A stretch of 64,000 nucleotides of DNA from Trissonchulus latispiculum (lineage: Eukaryota > Nematoda > Enoplea > Enoplida > Ironidae). How positions within the stretch are numbered: the stretch's first letter is position 1; each line of letters opens with the position of its first letter. This document shows, piece by piece, positions 33,028-48,000 of the stretch. The translations under genes were made by a program, and so were the position numbers. The stretch is taken from the NCBI GenBank assembly GCA_030248195.1, contig JASAND010032068.1, forward strand, positions 62,001 to 126,000, read 5' to 3'. Under the pieces are notes generated by a model. It was not told where the DNA came from. It saw nothing but the letters and a program-made list of their open reading frames with translations, and made no database searches.

Positions 33028-36000
33028 TCATGTAATGAAATAGTAGATATCCAACGAAATTCGTTGTAGCAATTTAATAGTGACTACTGCTAATTCGGCC
33101 AAACTGATGATTGAAGCACCCAGAAGGATACCGCTAACTCCGGCAATGTTTGACAGGAAAGACGGCACCTAATACAAAATCATCTTTGAATAGCATTTTA
33201 GTTGAAATGTTTTTTACATTTTGCATTTGTAACATTACAACAGGCTTGTTTGCGGTATTTGAATTTTGCAGGAGTTGCCCAAGTTAAGCAAACCTGTTTA
33301 CCCCTATTTGTAGATTTCAACTGACCTCAAATCTCGAGTCAAACTTTGAAGCACTGTATTGAAAATACTCAAGTTGAGAGGCTTTAAAACATCCACATTT
33401 GCGATAGATTAGTGGCACATATCGCATTCAGACTATTTGAAATATTGTTAAGGTTAAAGAATAGTTACAGTATGGTTAATTTTAAGGTTAACTTAAAAGA
33501 TGCAGGTTTATCTTTCGCCCTTAGTTCAACAGATTCAAAACAAATTCAGCTGATCAACCCTCCAAAATTGTGGGCGTTATGGTCTAAGGTGTGCATCTGC
33601 TAAGGCCAAAATTAAGACGCAAAACAGTTCCAGTATGTTCTAACTTGCACTTGTGCATCGAAACGTAAATGGTGACTTATTCTTTTTCTGCCTTGTCAGG
33701 TGAAAGTTTTTTCTGCTTCAGAAATTTCATAAGCTGTCGTCGCAAGTTCTTCCTGATTGAAAACATTCCCGTTCAAGTAGAATTGCACGTTTTCTAGCTG
33801 AGCGATAATATTCGGTTGGATCATTGAAATCGTAGGTCCCTAACAATGGATATCTACAATTCTGCTACCTGTCATACACTTAAATTATATTTCCATTTAC
33901 TCTCGCTCTGAAACACTTACAGGTTCTAGAGCAGCTTCTGTGAATACAAAGAAGTAGTTATGCCGTAAATATACTGTAGCCTTTGCAACATCCGTAATAT
34001 TCGTTTTCATTTCAAAAGCCTGAAGCAATTGATAAACCATATAAATAAGATATGGCATAACAGGTTCATGATATAATGCAAATAAGTGGACACCGGCTGG
34101 CAGCCATCCTCTGCCTGCTGCAAAATTTGAAATTTATTGAATTATGGAGTAACTGATTTTTATAATCTTGGTGACTTCTTTGATTCAGAGGACAGAATTT
34201 GACTGACCATATATGAAGGTTCCACGCATTTTCTGGAGATGGTATTAGTCTTTTTGAACAGAGTCACCAATTTTTATGTCTCTAAATTGTTTCAATCTTG
34301 GTTTCTGTCTATTGGAATACTGCTATCCAAATATCTCGGTCTATACAGAGCGTACGATTGAAATACCAAATGTTCAATCTTCATCCTCAGCTTCATAACC
34401 AGACAGATGGACCAGTAACCTTCTATCCGTTTTTACAAAGGCTCCGTAGAGCTTTTTCCCTTACCTCACCTTTCATTGACACATTTACCTTAGTTACACC
34501 TGCTACATTACCTAAATTTAATATTAACAAATGAGACACAGCTTTGCAGCTTCGAAAAAACTATATTGTGGCATCTATAGTACTCTAACCTTAATTTTAG
34601 TATTGGTTATTTTTCTATAAACAATCATTAGCTTACTGAAGTGTTTCGCATAGTTGTTGTAGTCAAAACTATGTCGTAGTATCCATGTCTAAAAAAGTGT
34701 TAACCACAGAACAATGCTTGAAAATTTATCGGCTTTGATTTGTGCGTCTCTTAAAAGATACTGATCCCATTAATAAGCTACAAAGCGTACATAGAGAAAC
34801 TTTTACGGAAGAAATTTTTCTGTATTAGTTACTCCACTATCTAGATCAGTATCTTTTGACAGAAGCAATTGATTGAACCCAGCCCGTTCTAATAATCGAT
34901 AATTTGGGCAAATTTGGTGTAGATACAAATGCAAGTATTCTGAGAAAGCAGTTATTTGAAATTATTGGTATGTAACTGAATGACAATATCTTACTTGCAA
35001 GAAACTGGGCAATTGCACTTTTTGGACCAAATTTCTACGCTATCAATTGAATTTCCTGCACTTAAGCGATGGCAGATTGCTAAAGATAGACATGGGATAG
35101 AAGCATATATACAACTACATTGTGTACGGTAGCTCAAGATGCGTATGAGGGCGCGGGAGTAGCAACCCTGTAGAACCTGCTGCATCGCAGAAGAGCAACC
35201 GATCGCAGCACAAAATTACAACTTAACATTACCAATCAATTAATTTTAAGTAATTCAATATAAATGGGCTGTGCAGTATCTTAGTCATAGTCTATTTCAC
35301 CGTTTAGTTTGATGTTCCAACGGGTATTGTCCATTGAAATATCCATCATGTAAACAAAATATAAACCAGCCTTCCAGAAATTGCTTTCCTTCAGAACGCT
35401 TTACTTTTGCAACAACTTCAATGCTCAAGCTTCATTTCTGACAACAATCTGTCAATGGGCTGAGCAGTTTTGAGCAGGTATTGAACAGAAGTGTGAATTT
35501 TTTCTAAACTCTACAGTAAAAAACCTAAAGTACGTGTGGCTCACAAGCCCATTAACGTGTCCGGGTCCGGGCTTACGGGCTGAGTGAATGTCTCTACCGT
35601 ATGACACGTTGCAGATAAGGCCATTAACATACAGAGAAATACTATTTAAAAACAGTACTGTTAATCACTTCAACTGTTGGCCTGTACACTTCTGCGTGGA
35701 GGACTGTGGTCACAATGCACACAACATGACAGAGTTGTTGACATTATTTCCCTGTTCCTCTTAGGTTCGTATTAAAATAAAAACTTCTTCTTGGCGTCCA
35801 ACACGTATCATAAAACTTGCGAAAAACACCGACTACACGCTTTCACGTCCACTCCTCGACTGACACTTTATTATCCCCTCCTTCTAAAACAACTCTCTCC
35901 TTTCAAAACAAAAAGCTTCTCTCCCCACGCTTATTCACACACCCTTCTCGCAAAAACCTTCGCTTTTCCTGACTCAAATTATCCCAGCAACTTTTGCACT

Positions 36001-39000
36001 TCACACATCGGCCACACACATTGCAAAAGTCCAGCACGCCAAAAAAGAAATATGACTCCCCTTTTCATGTTGCCGACTCCTACCGTAGGCCCCATCTGGG
36101 TGAAATCAATCTTTCACATTTGCCCCCTCCTCACCAGGGCGAGCTCCCGCGAGCCAGAAACAAATGCATAGAATTCGCAAACTACCATGGACGGAAAATC
36201 ATAAAGAACAAACTTGATCCACAGTACGGTAGAAATGATTGGATTACAACAGATTAAGCACAAACCAAAAACCTATCTGACAAACAGGTCAAGCAACCGC
36301 AAATAAAATTAAACAATGACAAACAGGAAGCAAAAAAGATACACCGACTCACTACTGCAGTAGTAGACCACTTGACCTCGGGACAGTTAGGCCAAGACCG
36401 TTATAAAGACCGTTATATGTATATAAGTAGGCTGAAGTAAACAAAAACAGGCTAGTAAAATACAAAACCGACAGCCCAAATAGTTGTTTCTGTGCATAGA
36501 CACAGATAATAGACAAAAATGGAAAACTATAAAAATGCTGTATAAAATGCAGTAACAAATACAGAAGAGAAAACAGTGACGCAGTGCCTGAGAACAAACA
36601 GCAGGAACGATTGCAGGAATAGTAGAAAACAGAAAACAAAAACCCTTCTTATCGATAAGCTACCCGACACAGTGCAATGACACAATAAGAAGAAGACACA
36701 GTAAAACAGTTCGATGGACAAATGGCAGTAGCAGAAGATATGTGCAGTCGACTGGTAAAAGTCTATGCTATACACTCAAAGCTCCGGAATAGTCAGAACT
36801 CACAAAAAGGTATTAATGTTGCACCTGAATAAAGCTACAATTTAGAAAATGAAAACAGAGATTGAACCTACAGAATACACACGCCTATAAGACTGCAAAT
36901 GAAAGTAATTTTTGTGGGTTGTCATATTTGAAGGTGTGCTGCTCCGGATCTGCCTCAAAGTAAGGACCGAAGGGCTCCTCTAGAAGCGGATATAGTCGAC
37001 CGTGGCAGTCCATAAGATGGGCCACGTAAACAATAGGATACTGTCGGAATAACGCAGGCATAAAGTAGCGTCGCCGGGTTTGTACCGCCAGAGGTCCGCA
37101 GGTCCAAGTACGGTTGGCGGAGTAGGAGGATGGCTGAGAAAGCTCCTTGTGACGTAGATGGAGATGGCAAAGCATTGCTAGGCACGGGCGAATCGAATTC
37201 GGTTGGATGGCGCAAATCCACTACTGCGGGCACCGCGGACGCACCAGTAGTGGTTGATGTAATAACTGCTGGTGCAGCAGCGGCATTAGCAGTGGTTACG
37301 TTTAGGGAACCATAGTCAGAGGATCCATAGTTATGGGAGCGCATTCAGCTGAACGACTGTGAGCCTCCGAGACCACGGATACGGGGCTGGTGCAATCAAG
37401 TCAACCTGTTATGACTAATGGCTGCTGCTTGAGACCTGGTGCGCCCGTTGTTGGGACCGGCAGGGAGAACCAGAAAGTGGAGAGGGGATGGGAGACATGG
37501 AGCAGCGTCTCCAGAAGTTCCGTGAATCGGGCCAGCCATTCTGTCTCATAACAGGCATCGCCGAGGAGGATGACGAAGTATTTGTAGTTGGAAGCGACTA
37601 CTACGCCGGAAAGCAGGAACTGGCATAAACCGGCGAGATCCACCCGAGGAATAGCGAAGACGTTGCTGGCCTCAATAGACCGGACATTTTGAAACGTTTC
37701 ATCTCCGACCAAGAGATGGTTGCGGCGAGCTTAACCAGAGGCATGCAGCCAAACACCCCATCGGAGCACAGAGTCGACGCGGAGCTCGTCCCGAATCATC
37801 TGCCAGAGCGTATCCAACCAGATTACGTCCGGGACACAGATCAGGTGGCATCGACGGTAGGATACTGACAGATACGCCCGTCGTCCAAGACGGTGCTTAC
37901 CAGCTACAGCAATAACATCGACGTCCAGCTGCGGCAGGGCTTCCTTGAAAGTGGAGTCACAGAGAGCAATGAGCCTGTAACGCTTGATGCAAGATGATAC
38001 CTCGATCCTGTACTGATTGCAATACAACTGAAGGAAAGCCGCGAGAACGCCGAAGGCAGGAATCGTTGACTACATGAAACAAATGCTCACGGCTGCTGCC
38101 CACCAGAGCAACCTATTCCGCTCCTTCTGTGTCACCCAGTCGTCAGAAAGAAGTGAATACCCAAAGTTGCAAGGCATTCCGGAATGTGAATGACGAAGCC
38201 CCTCATGGCGGAGTTGTGGAGACTGATACGACCAGGAAACCGGGCACAATCCGTGATAATAGCAACCGTGATGGACTCTTCACCCAATGGGAACTGAACC
38301 CTGCAGATGCCGTAGAGTTGTGGTGGATATGGGGGATCAGCAGACGCGGCAGTAGCCACAGAAGCACAGACATTCGTCGGAGAAGAATTCACTGAATGCT
38401 GAACAAGACTACCCTCAGACAAAAACTGAGAGAGGGGAAGTTTGGATGCAGCGCTCTCGGTGAAGGACCGAGACGGCGTATTTTCATTCCGTACAACTGG
38501 TGTCCTCAGCTAAAGACTGAGAACAAGGCTGACTTTTCCAGTTTTCGGAGCAATGAGAACTGGTAGGAGAATCACAACTGTCACTGTCAGAATTTATTTC
38601 GCCGCTGGAAAGGATGCGACGTGCTGTCATTTGTTTTAACTACAAAATAATGCAATACAGATGCCGAAGAATCAGACACACCCCACAACTATAATTTTAC
38701 ATAAAAAACTGTCAGAAAGAAGAGAGTATCGATGCACAAAAAAAATTACAAGCACGAGTGTGAACCAAAACAAAACAGAATCACGAAAGGACTAAGAAAA
38801 ATTTGTTGACCAAAATCAAACCCATGACAACTGCAGAATAACGAAAGAGTTTCAGTAGGAAAACTATGAATTTAGAAAGAAACAGACAGGGGCTAATAAA
38901 CGAGCTGAGCCTATTTTTTGTTATTTGTAGCCCTTATTTCTGTAAAACCAAAAATATCCAGTTTTTTTTGAACTTTCGAAGGCCGTTTACCATAATAGTT

Positions 39001-42000
39001 TGCGAAAAGTGTTGAGAGAAAAAATGCAACAGTAATGAAAACTAGCTGCTGAAAACAAGAAAGGAACAAAACAGAGTTCCAAAAACAAAAACAAACTGCC
39101 ATTGCTTAGTACTAGTAAACAACGAAATTACAAAAGTAAATGCGTAGATAACATTTTGTTTTCGTTTCGTCGTCCTTCAATACCGACTACACGCTTTCAC
39201 GTCCACTCCTAGACGGACACTTTATTATCCCCTCCTTCCAAAACACCTCTCTCCTTTCAAAACAAAAAGCTTCTCTCCCCCACGCTTATTCACGCACCCT
39301 TCTCGCAAAAACCTACGCTTTCCCTGACTCAAATTACAACTTTTACACTTCACACATCGGCCACACCCATTGCAAAAGTCCAGCTCACCAAAAAAGAAAT
39401 GTGACTCCCCCTTTTCATGTAGCCGACTCCTACCGTAGGCCCCATTTGGGGGAAATCAATATTTCACATTTATCCCCTCCTCACCAGGGCGAGCTCCAGC
39501 GAGCCAGAAACAAATGCATAGAATTCGCAAACTGCCATGGACGCGATAAAATCGTAAAGAACAAACATAATCGGATGTACGGTAGAAATGATTGGATTAT
39601 AACAGATTAAGCACAAACCAAAAACATCTCGGCGAAATCAATCTTTCACAGAAGCGGAGCTTAAAGTTTTGATGCAAATTCACTAGTTTAGTTAAAAATA
39701 ATGACCGTAAAGTTAAGGTAAGTTATTATTCTTAAACATGATCTGTACTAAAGAACAATAGTATTAAATAGTAAGTATTGTAGTGCAGACCCATTCACTA
39801 CAGTGTTAGTACTAACAACAATCACACAGTTACCGTCAGACCAACTGGCTTGACAAGCCATGGCGTTTTCATAAACAGGCGGAATGGCATCATCTGAGCA
39901 GTGACAAGTTTCGTATACGTATTTTTGATAACAAGACAACATACAAAGCTGAAAAAATTGGTAAATTAGTAAAACTAGCGTAAGTCTTTATTTACTAAGA
40001 TTTGTCCTGAGTCGTGCTCTGTCGAGTTTGAATTCTATCAAATCCATCAGATCAGATTGTATCAGATCAGATCAGATTTCCGGATCCGTCCGAACACTGT
40101 TCGTGATGTAAGGACAAGGTAAACAGTATGTCTGTACACTGGAGGTTAAAACATCCAACACATTAAAAATACAAGCCGTACAAAGTTGGAGCAACGAGTA
40201 CTAGACATAGAGAGCAATGCAAACGAGTAAATTAGTAAACATAGGTACTGACACCTTCGCAATTTTCAGTTTCTCTTTCTCTGAAAGGTTTTCGCTTTCA
40301 GTTGACGGCAATAAGGATGACTGCATGAAAAATTAGATTTTGTTAATTAATTAAAATATTTATACCTTACCTCGTAGCTATAGGCACGGTCATAGTACAG
40401 GTAATCGGTGTTATTTGTAAATTCAGGCTTCAAACATCGTCCGTGAGGTAGAGGTAGTCTATTTTCTTCAATCTGAATCAAGAAACCATCAAACATTTAG
40501 GTCAAGGTAAACCTATTAGAAAGACCGCATTGTCAAGACTGAATCACCTGATATTTAATATATCTCGTGGCTGCTATTAGTTCGACGCTGTATTGCGAGT
40601 AATTTAATATTCGGACAACTGAACTAATAAACAGCTTTAAATGTCTCTTAAGGTGCTGGTATCCTTTTGTGCATTGCTTTTGTGGTAATTTTTTGAAAAG
40701 CTATAACTTTCGCAATTTTGGGAGTTGTAAAGAGCTTTATACATCGTTTTAAAGCTTATTATCTGTACATTCACATGAGGTTGCGAAACTAGCAAAATTA
40801 AAAAAAATAGCGGAAACTTTCTGACATGCTGACATCTAACAGGCTGAATATAGACCAAAACTTTTGAACATCGATTTCTTAAAACTGAAGAATCGACCAA
40901 AGGTTCTTTTTGTGCCTCGATATGAAAGACATATGGGGCAAGAGACGTTTTTCTGGATTTGGCTCAGCAGGTTTTAACGGTCGAGAAAATCGGCCAAATG
41001 CACGGTAACACGCAATTTCGCAAATTCGCATTGAGTTTTCTTACTACTTGACATGTTTTAGCCCAAACCAAGAAAAACGTCCCTCCGCAGAAGTGCGAAT
41101 TTCGATTTAAAAATCTCTGGAATCCGTCTAGTAGTTTTGAGAAATCGATGTTCGAAACAAAATAATCGCATTTTTGTCAAAATGGTTTTTTGGCCAGATC
41201 TCTAGCTTAAAGCAGTAAACTCCGGCTAATAGGCATTTATAAAACGGGCATTTGGACGCTGCATCGATTGAGTATAAATTAGCCAACTTTGTCCTAACAT
41301 GTGGCAGTTATTTTGAAAAAACTGATTTCCTCAAAAATGGCCATTTTTTGACCCACAAAACAGTTTTTGCTTATACTTACTTAACAACTGGAGACAGCTC
41401 AAAGGTTGTAAGAGCAAAAATGTTCATTTTCGTGTCCTCTTTCCAGCCATCACAACCAATCCGGTGTCCGCTCTACCTACTGGGAGCCTAAGGCCAAAAA
41501 CCAAAACGTTCTTATCTTTTGGCCGAAAAATACGGGACTGGTCCCATAATGTTAAAGAGCACGGAACTAGGTTATTTCGTGAGTTTTTAGCCATTTACGT
41601 AAAGGATCAGAGCTGTATGAATCAAAAATACCCGAAAGGAAACCAGTACCTAAGTCGTAAGCAAAATCTGAAGTGTGTAAACCAAGATAAGGCATTTTGT
41701 TAACATTATGATTAATATGTATTGACGCGAAAATGAGGGGAAGCCTGTCCAATTATAACGGACCATTTATTGGCCTTTTCGGAATTACATGGAAAGCTGC
41801 TTAAGTGTTCAGAAAACAAAATTGGGTAATAAAACCTTAAAACATTTCATGCTGCATCAGTCCTGGTTGAATAGATTACTTATTTCTGGCCAGAATAATG
41901 ATAATGTTTCATTTTGCAAAACATACTGTTGGCCTACATCAGAACTTCCTACGGTGTTTATGTCTTCGGTTGACTCCACTAAGACTTTGCCGCACCAATT

Positions 42001-45000
42001 AGAGCTCAAATTTATGACAATGTGAAGCTGTGATTAGACGGTTAATCACAGTACGAGGTTTATTTGCCAGCGGAAGTTAGCCTAAATGTTGTTAGAGTCT
42101 GTAGTTTTACTGCCGTTTTAGGCTATAAATTAATGCATTTATGCTCACGTACGTAACGAATGCCAAATTGAGAATGCATTCCTGATGACAAGCCAAAGCC
42201 ACCAATCAATGAACTGAATGGAGTGTCAGCCTTGAGAATGAATAATTTAAAGCCCTCATGGCTGCTGCTGGTCACTGCAATTCCTAAGCTTACATTTATC
42301 CACAGGTTGAGACCTGAATAAAAAAAATAGTATTTACACCTCCTTTTATTCTGAATGTAATGATGAGCAAATGTTTCCCAGAGCAATTTAAAGTATCGTT
42401 AATCAAAATGAGGGGATTCATATTGTGGCACGTCAACGATTCACTTGGATACCGACAGATTATTACATATTTTAGTATTCAAGAGATATATGTCAGCGAT
42501 ACTTTCAAATTAATAGTAACAAGTTTTACAGTTGTGAGTCCCAAAAAGAATAGGTCGTGTGGTAAAATAGGACATGGGGAAGGTAGAATTTAGAAGTTGT
42601 ATCTTAGAACCAAACATTTTTAACAAGCGTTTATGAATCAACCATCATGGCGTTTAACGGTTTCTAGTTGATTGATTGATTTCAACAAAATATAAAAAGC
42701 AGTAGTGAGACACGTCGCCACACTTTAATTGCTCGTTTACTGTAAATTTAAAAGGGAATTTATACTCAACTGGGAACGAGAAGGAATGGGAGGGGCAGGA
42801 TAAACTATGCATTAAATGTGAGACGGTTATTGTACTCTACAGCAATACAGGGGTAACCAATAAAATTTTCAAATGTATTTTTAAAACTTCTAACTGCAAA
42901 AAGTACCATTTTGGCTAGTTTCAATTAGAATTTAAAGGTTTTGTTTGCAAACTTTTTCAGATCTTTAAATCAAAACATATTGGCTATAAGGAAAAATAAA
43001 GTCAAGTTTGTAGCTTAAATTAGCAAAAATTTTAGTTTTTAGTTATGTATTAATATTTGTAGTTTTACCACCATAAAAACACAATATATAATAAACAAAT
43101 ACTTTTACTAAGTGCCTCACAATCATGAAACGCTACCTTGACTAATAATATCCCCAAATCACTGTTATTCTGCAAACTATTACTTTTAAGTATTCATGAC
43201 CATGACTTAGTAAAATATTAAAATGCACACATGAATTAGCTTGTGTACATGTCATTCAACAGAGTTGGTTTTTTAAATAAAATTTTTAAATAACTACAAT
43301 TGAAATCCCCCGGCAATTGGATAGATGGCAAACAAACAGATAGTAATAAAACCACTTGCGCGCAGTCATTCTTGTGTTTCAATGCCATCCAGAACACATA
43401 TAAAAATTAGCCATAGCAACATCAATCAACTAGCTTTATCAACAAAGGCTTTCCGTTTTGACTGCATTGTGGGACGTCTAAGACCCACAGATCACATGTG
43501 ATAACCTGAGATGTATGTCTTTCCTGTTTTAATGCAAATTTACCATAGACTTCACCAGCCCGCATGTCTTCTGATGTGGGTTCAATAATTGCACACTGGC
43601 CTTGATACGTGTCATTGAACCGTTTAATAGAATTCCTAAAAAACGTAAATTGTCAAATCAGGTAAACTGAGATAAATTATAAAGCATTTGCTAACTTAAA
43701 ATTATTTACTATTATTATGACGATTAAAATAACTAATTAAATGAATTTTTGAGTATTATTATAATTATAAAGTAATTTGTATATTTTAAACGATATTTTC
43801 ATAACGAATTCATGATTTTAGGCAATCAGAAAATGTCAACCGGTCAATAAGCTCGATCAAATTTCTACAAAAATTGCACTAACCATAAATTTAAAGCAGT
43901 ATAGCAAAGTTGCTCCCTGCTCATTGCTTATTGCCTTCGTTGCTCGCAGGCAGTTTCCTCAGCTGGTGACATCACCGAGTCTACTATGATTAAATTTTTA
44001 ATCCTTAGATTTATACATGAGCAAAGCACTGAAGTGAATTTAAATGTCATTAGGCTCGAAATGCTGTGTCGTACTTCATCGTGCCAGCTTAAAAGGAACG
44101 TTTGTGCGAAAATGAGAATTACTCACAAGGCAGGAGTATAATACTGGCTTACTCAGGACATTTTTTGTTATTTCGCATACACTGAGCCACAATTCCCCCA
44201 ATAGGAGGACTTCCGTAAACAGCTCGATCTTCCATATCAGTTAATCTATCCATGGCAGCAATTCCAGCACTGGCCATGACTCCGAAATTCCCGCCATATT
44301 CATCTTGCAGTTTCCACTTGAAATGTTTGTCAAGAAGAGGCTAAATCAAATTAAACTGATTTTGTTGCAGTGCTTTCCCATATCCAATTGCTACGGGGCT
44401 AGTTTAAGTTTAAAATGGATCAGTTGTTCGGAAACAATTTCACATTTGTACAGTGATTAACTGCACAACTGAGGATTCTAGTTCAGTAATAAATAATGTG
44501 AAAAGGAATTGTCCATTTTATGCATTAATTTGTTAGTTACATCGAAAATAATATTAGCAACATTAGTAACATTAATTTGATGTCACTTCAACGGAAACGT
44601 GTATTAAACTAAATTCCATTTGTTGCTAAAAGCCGGCAGATACCCAAAACGGAAAAGATTTCAACAAGGAAACAGAAAAGTTTGTAACTGACTGAAATAA
44701 ATTCGAACCAACAAATACAAAATTCGTAATGTACTAGTTTTAATACGCTTTCACTAGGGTCGACGGTCTACGACTAGTGATAGTGAAGTGAGGAGTAAGC
44801 CGTACGAGTAGTGAAAAGTTTTATTTCCTCACTAAGGTTAGTGCTGGTAAATTTTTTGCTCGTCTAAATAGTCAAGGCTTTGGCTAGAACAGCAAACAGT
44901 TTGTCTGCAGGTGGTGATTCAACATACAACCACTAAAACACCATTTGAGGATGATTACTACAATTCTAACAACTTGCCAGACTTTCAAGAATGCTGATAA

Positions 45001-48000
45001 CTGCCGACATAGGACAGTCTTCAAATACTTTTGTGGATTTGGCAGGATCACTGAGAGAAGTTACGACTGCGCTCACAAAAGCTTCATTCGTTGAGAAGAA
45101 GTCGAAATCAGTAACCTTCCCTGGATACCACTCCTGTTCACTTTCTAAAACGTTTGGATCGTAATGTAATTTAATTTAGTAACAATTTTGTCATCTAAAA
45201 TCCCCTCTGTTTGGGTTAGAATTTGAACTACTAAGCTTGGTTTGAGCACTGTGCTCCAGTGGTATTACGTTTGGATTGTGATGTAAAAAAATTGAATTCT
45301 GAATGGCAAATGTAATATTATGTTTCAGAAATAGTTGTGAAGTTTTATGAATCTAAGTGTTTATCTCTGATGCATTGTTTCTATTTGGTTTTCATTCCAG
45401 AAAAGACAACAAAAGCAATTTACGTGTTTACGTCTAAATAGAAGCAAAACGGACAGCTTAAAATTCATTTCTTGCTAGATTATAATAATTGTTATGCTGT
45501 GAGTTCATTTGCACAATCAGAGGAATTAGTAAATTTTGGATCATTTTATTATTAATATATATTATCGGCTATTTATATATCGATAGTCATGACAACAAAC
45601 ATATTAATAGTGAATTTAGCAGAATAGAATTTTAATTGTTCAATCGGCAATCTTACAGTAATGCTGTGTCAATCTCACCATGCTTCGCGCATATGTCGTC
45701 AATGTTATCCTGTATTTGACAGACTACCACAGATATTCTGTCACAGGGTCTGTTTATCAATCCACCTCCGCCTGCTAAAAGGAGACTATATGCGCAACTT
45801 GTGGACATGGTTTCCTCCGTCTTCTGCTCCATTGGAAAACTGTAAAACCAGCTCATGTATCTAGAATTATAGTAGTAACTGAAAATAAGATTAAATAAGT
45901 ACTGGGAATAAGATCAAAAATCATTTTAGAGCATTTTATGCGTATTGTTGCTAGAACTTGAAGCAGCATATCTAGGTTATAAGTTATTGAAACATGTCGC
46001 GGGTAATAGATATTTGCCCTTATTGCACTAAAATAATTTGTGTTTCAGCACCAAAGTCCAAACGTGAGTCCGTAGGGGTTTGTGGCAATTTAAAAACTGT
46101 TACATGCGATTTAGATTGTCAATTATCAACAGTATTTTGAAGACAACTACATTAAACTACATTGATTTCCCTAGGATGTTTTCTTAAGCTTTCAAGAGTT
46201 TTTTAATGTTTTTAGCTTGATACTCCACAGGCTGTTTGTAACAGCTAATCTTGCAAACCCTACATCAATAAATAGTTGGTTAAAGTTAGACTTCTGAACC
46301 GAAGGGTAAAATATTTCGTGTAGCATTCTTATACGTGCATGTCCTTAGCGAACTAAGTCTTTGATCCAGTCCTGGATCTGTTTGATAAAGAAGGAGCAAG
46401 CAAAACTATACATGAGCCAGAAATTTTTAGCTTGAGTCACCCATGATTCTACTAAAAATGGGCCTTTCATTGGCTTACCAAAATACGCTTGGCCCAAGTT
46501 TTGAGTTATTAGCTCATGTTGGGCCAGCTGACAGCATTTCAAGAGTACACCATGAGTCACTCTTTAGATTTTAATGAAATTGCAAAGAAACGCGAAAGTT
46601 TTAATTAGAACTACTAACATAAAATACTAGGTCTAATTCTAGTTGGAACGCACTACCTTGGACGACAGTGTTCGGAAACATTCCAGACATACGCCCAACT
46701 TCTCCGATCCCTCAGCGGTAGACTGCTGTTTATAGCAGCATAGCCATATGCAATATCGTGGTTAAATCCATACAATAGAACTCGCTCTACCCCCAAAACA
46801 CCAAAGCTAAAAAAGAACAAATCGTTGTCAGCAAGCAAACCATTACACATACTTATGATTTTAAATTTAAAATAAGCTCCATTTTACTTGAACAGTTATG
46901 AACCCACAATTCTTGTAGACTTTTTGCTTGCTGTCTGCTTGCTATCCAATATGGCAGCAATAAATACTTGCATACTAAATACGTTTAAGGTCAAGCTTAA
47001 ACATCATCGTGCTCAAACGTATCCGCCCAGAAACCTAATTGTTTAAAGTGCATTTTAGCTAAGATTTGAACCTGGCAAATGCATGTTGAGCTTTTTGACT
47101 AATTAAAGCAAACTTCTAAAATGTTGCTCTTGCAGAATTTAGACTGTTTGATTCCCAGCTGCAATGTTGCTTAATCCTGTCGCTTTTTATGTTACTCAAC
47201 TCAAATATTAGTGTTTTAGCTTCAGCTATTCTTGCTTCGATGCTTTAGGTTCTTCCTAGGCAGAAAAAACGTGGTAAAGTGTCACATTGGTTTTGCAGTT
47301 CGTACGATGACATTATGCTTTTAGCAGTTGCACTCTGTTGTGCAACAAAATTTACTGCCACTGTCACATCACGCGAATATTTAACGTACTGTAGACTTCC
47401 CAAACTACTTACAGTATATTTGTTTGAAAATCTTGCTGTTGTAAAGGACCAATAAATACAACCCTGTGTGCAGACGGATGAAGTCGCTGACACAAGCTAT
47501 GGTGTTGGCTTTCCCTGGCCAACGGATGAAAACCAGGAAGAATTCGGTAGCAGGCTTTGTATCCTCTAAGCCATTTGTCTGGACATTTTCCAATTTCGCT
47601 GGCATAGCTGCTATTATATCGAGCCCCTGAAATAAAACTTTATAACTTTAAGCAGTGGCCACAGCGCACGCTAAGCATACTATCAACGATGTGCAATAGA
47701 GATACATTATTTGAATTTAAAGCACCTGAACATCAAATCAAAATACACAAAGTGAATAAACATTGTAATCTGATTACAAATCAATTATTTACTGTTGCTT
47801 TCGTGCATGCAGAACCAGCAAGCCAATTAACAGCGTTTGTAAAATGGTAGTAATTGCTAAGGTTTCAAATTCTATTATTTTAGACGTTTAAAACCAATGC
47901 ACGTACTTTCATTTAATCTTATTTCTTCATGGTACTCCTCAACAGATTTTCGAAGTATTCTTCCTGTCGCGGCTACACTAGTGAAACCAGTACCTCCGCA

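Noticed and set aside
36352..36775. Overlapping minus-strand hydrophobic frames
   Set aside because: Lie within the LTR element, in two competing frames, with no recognisable motif.
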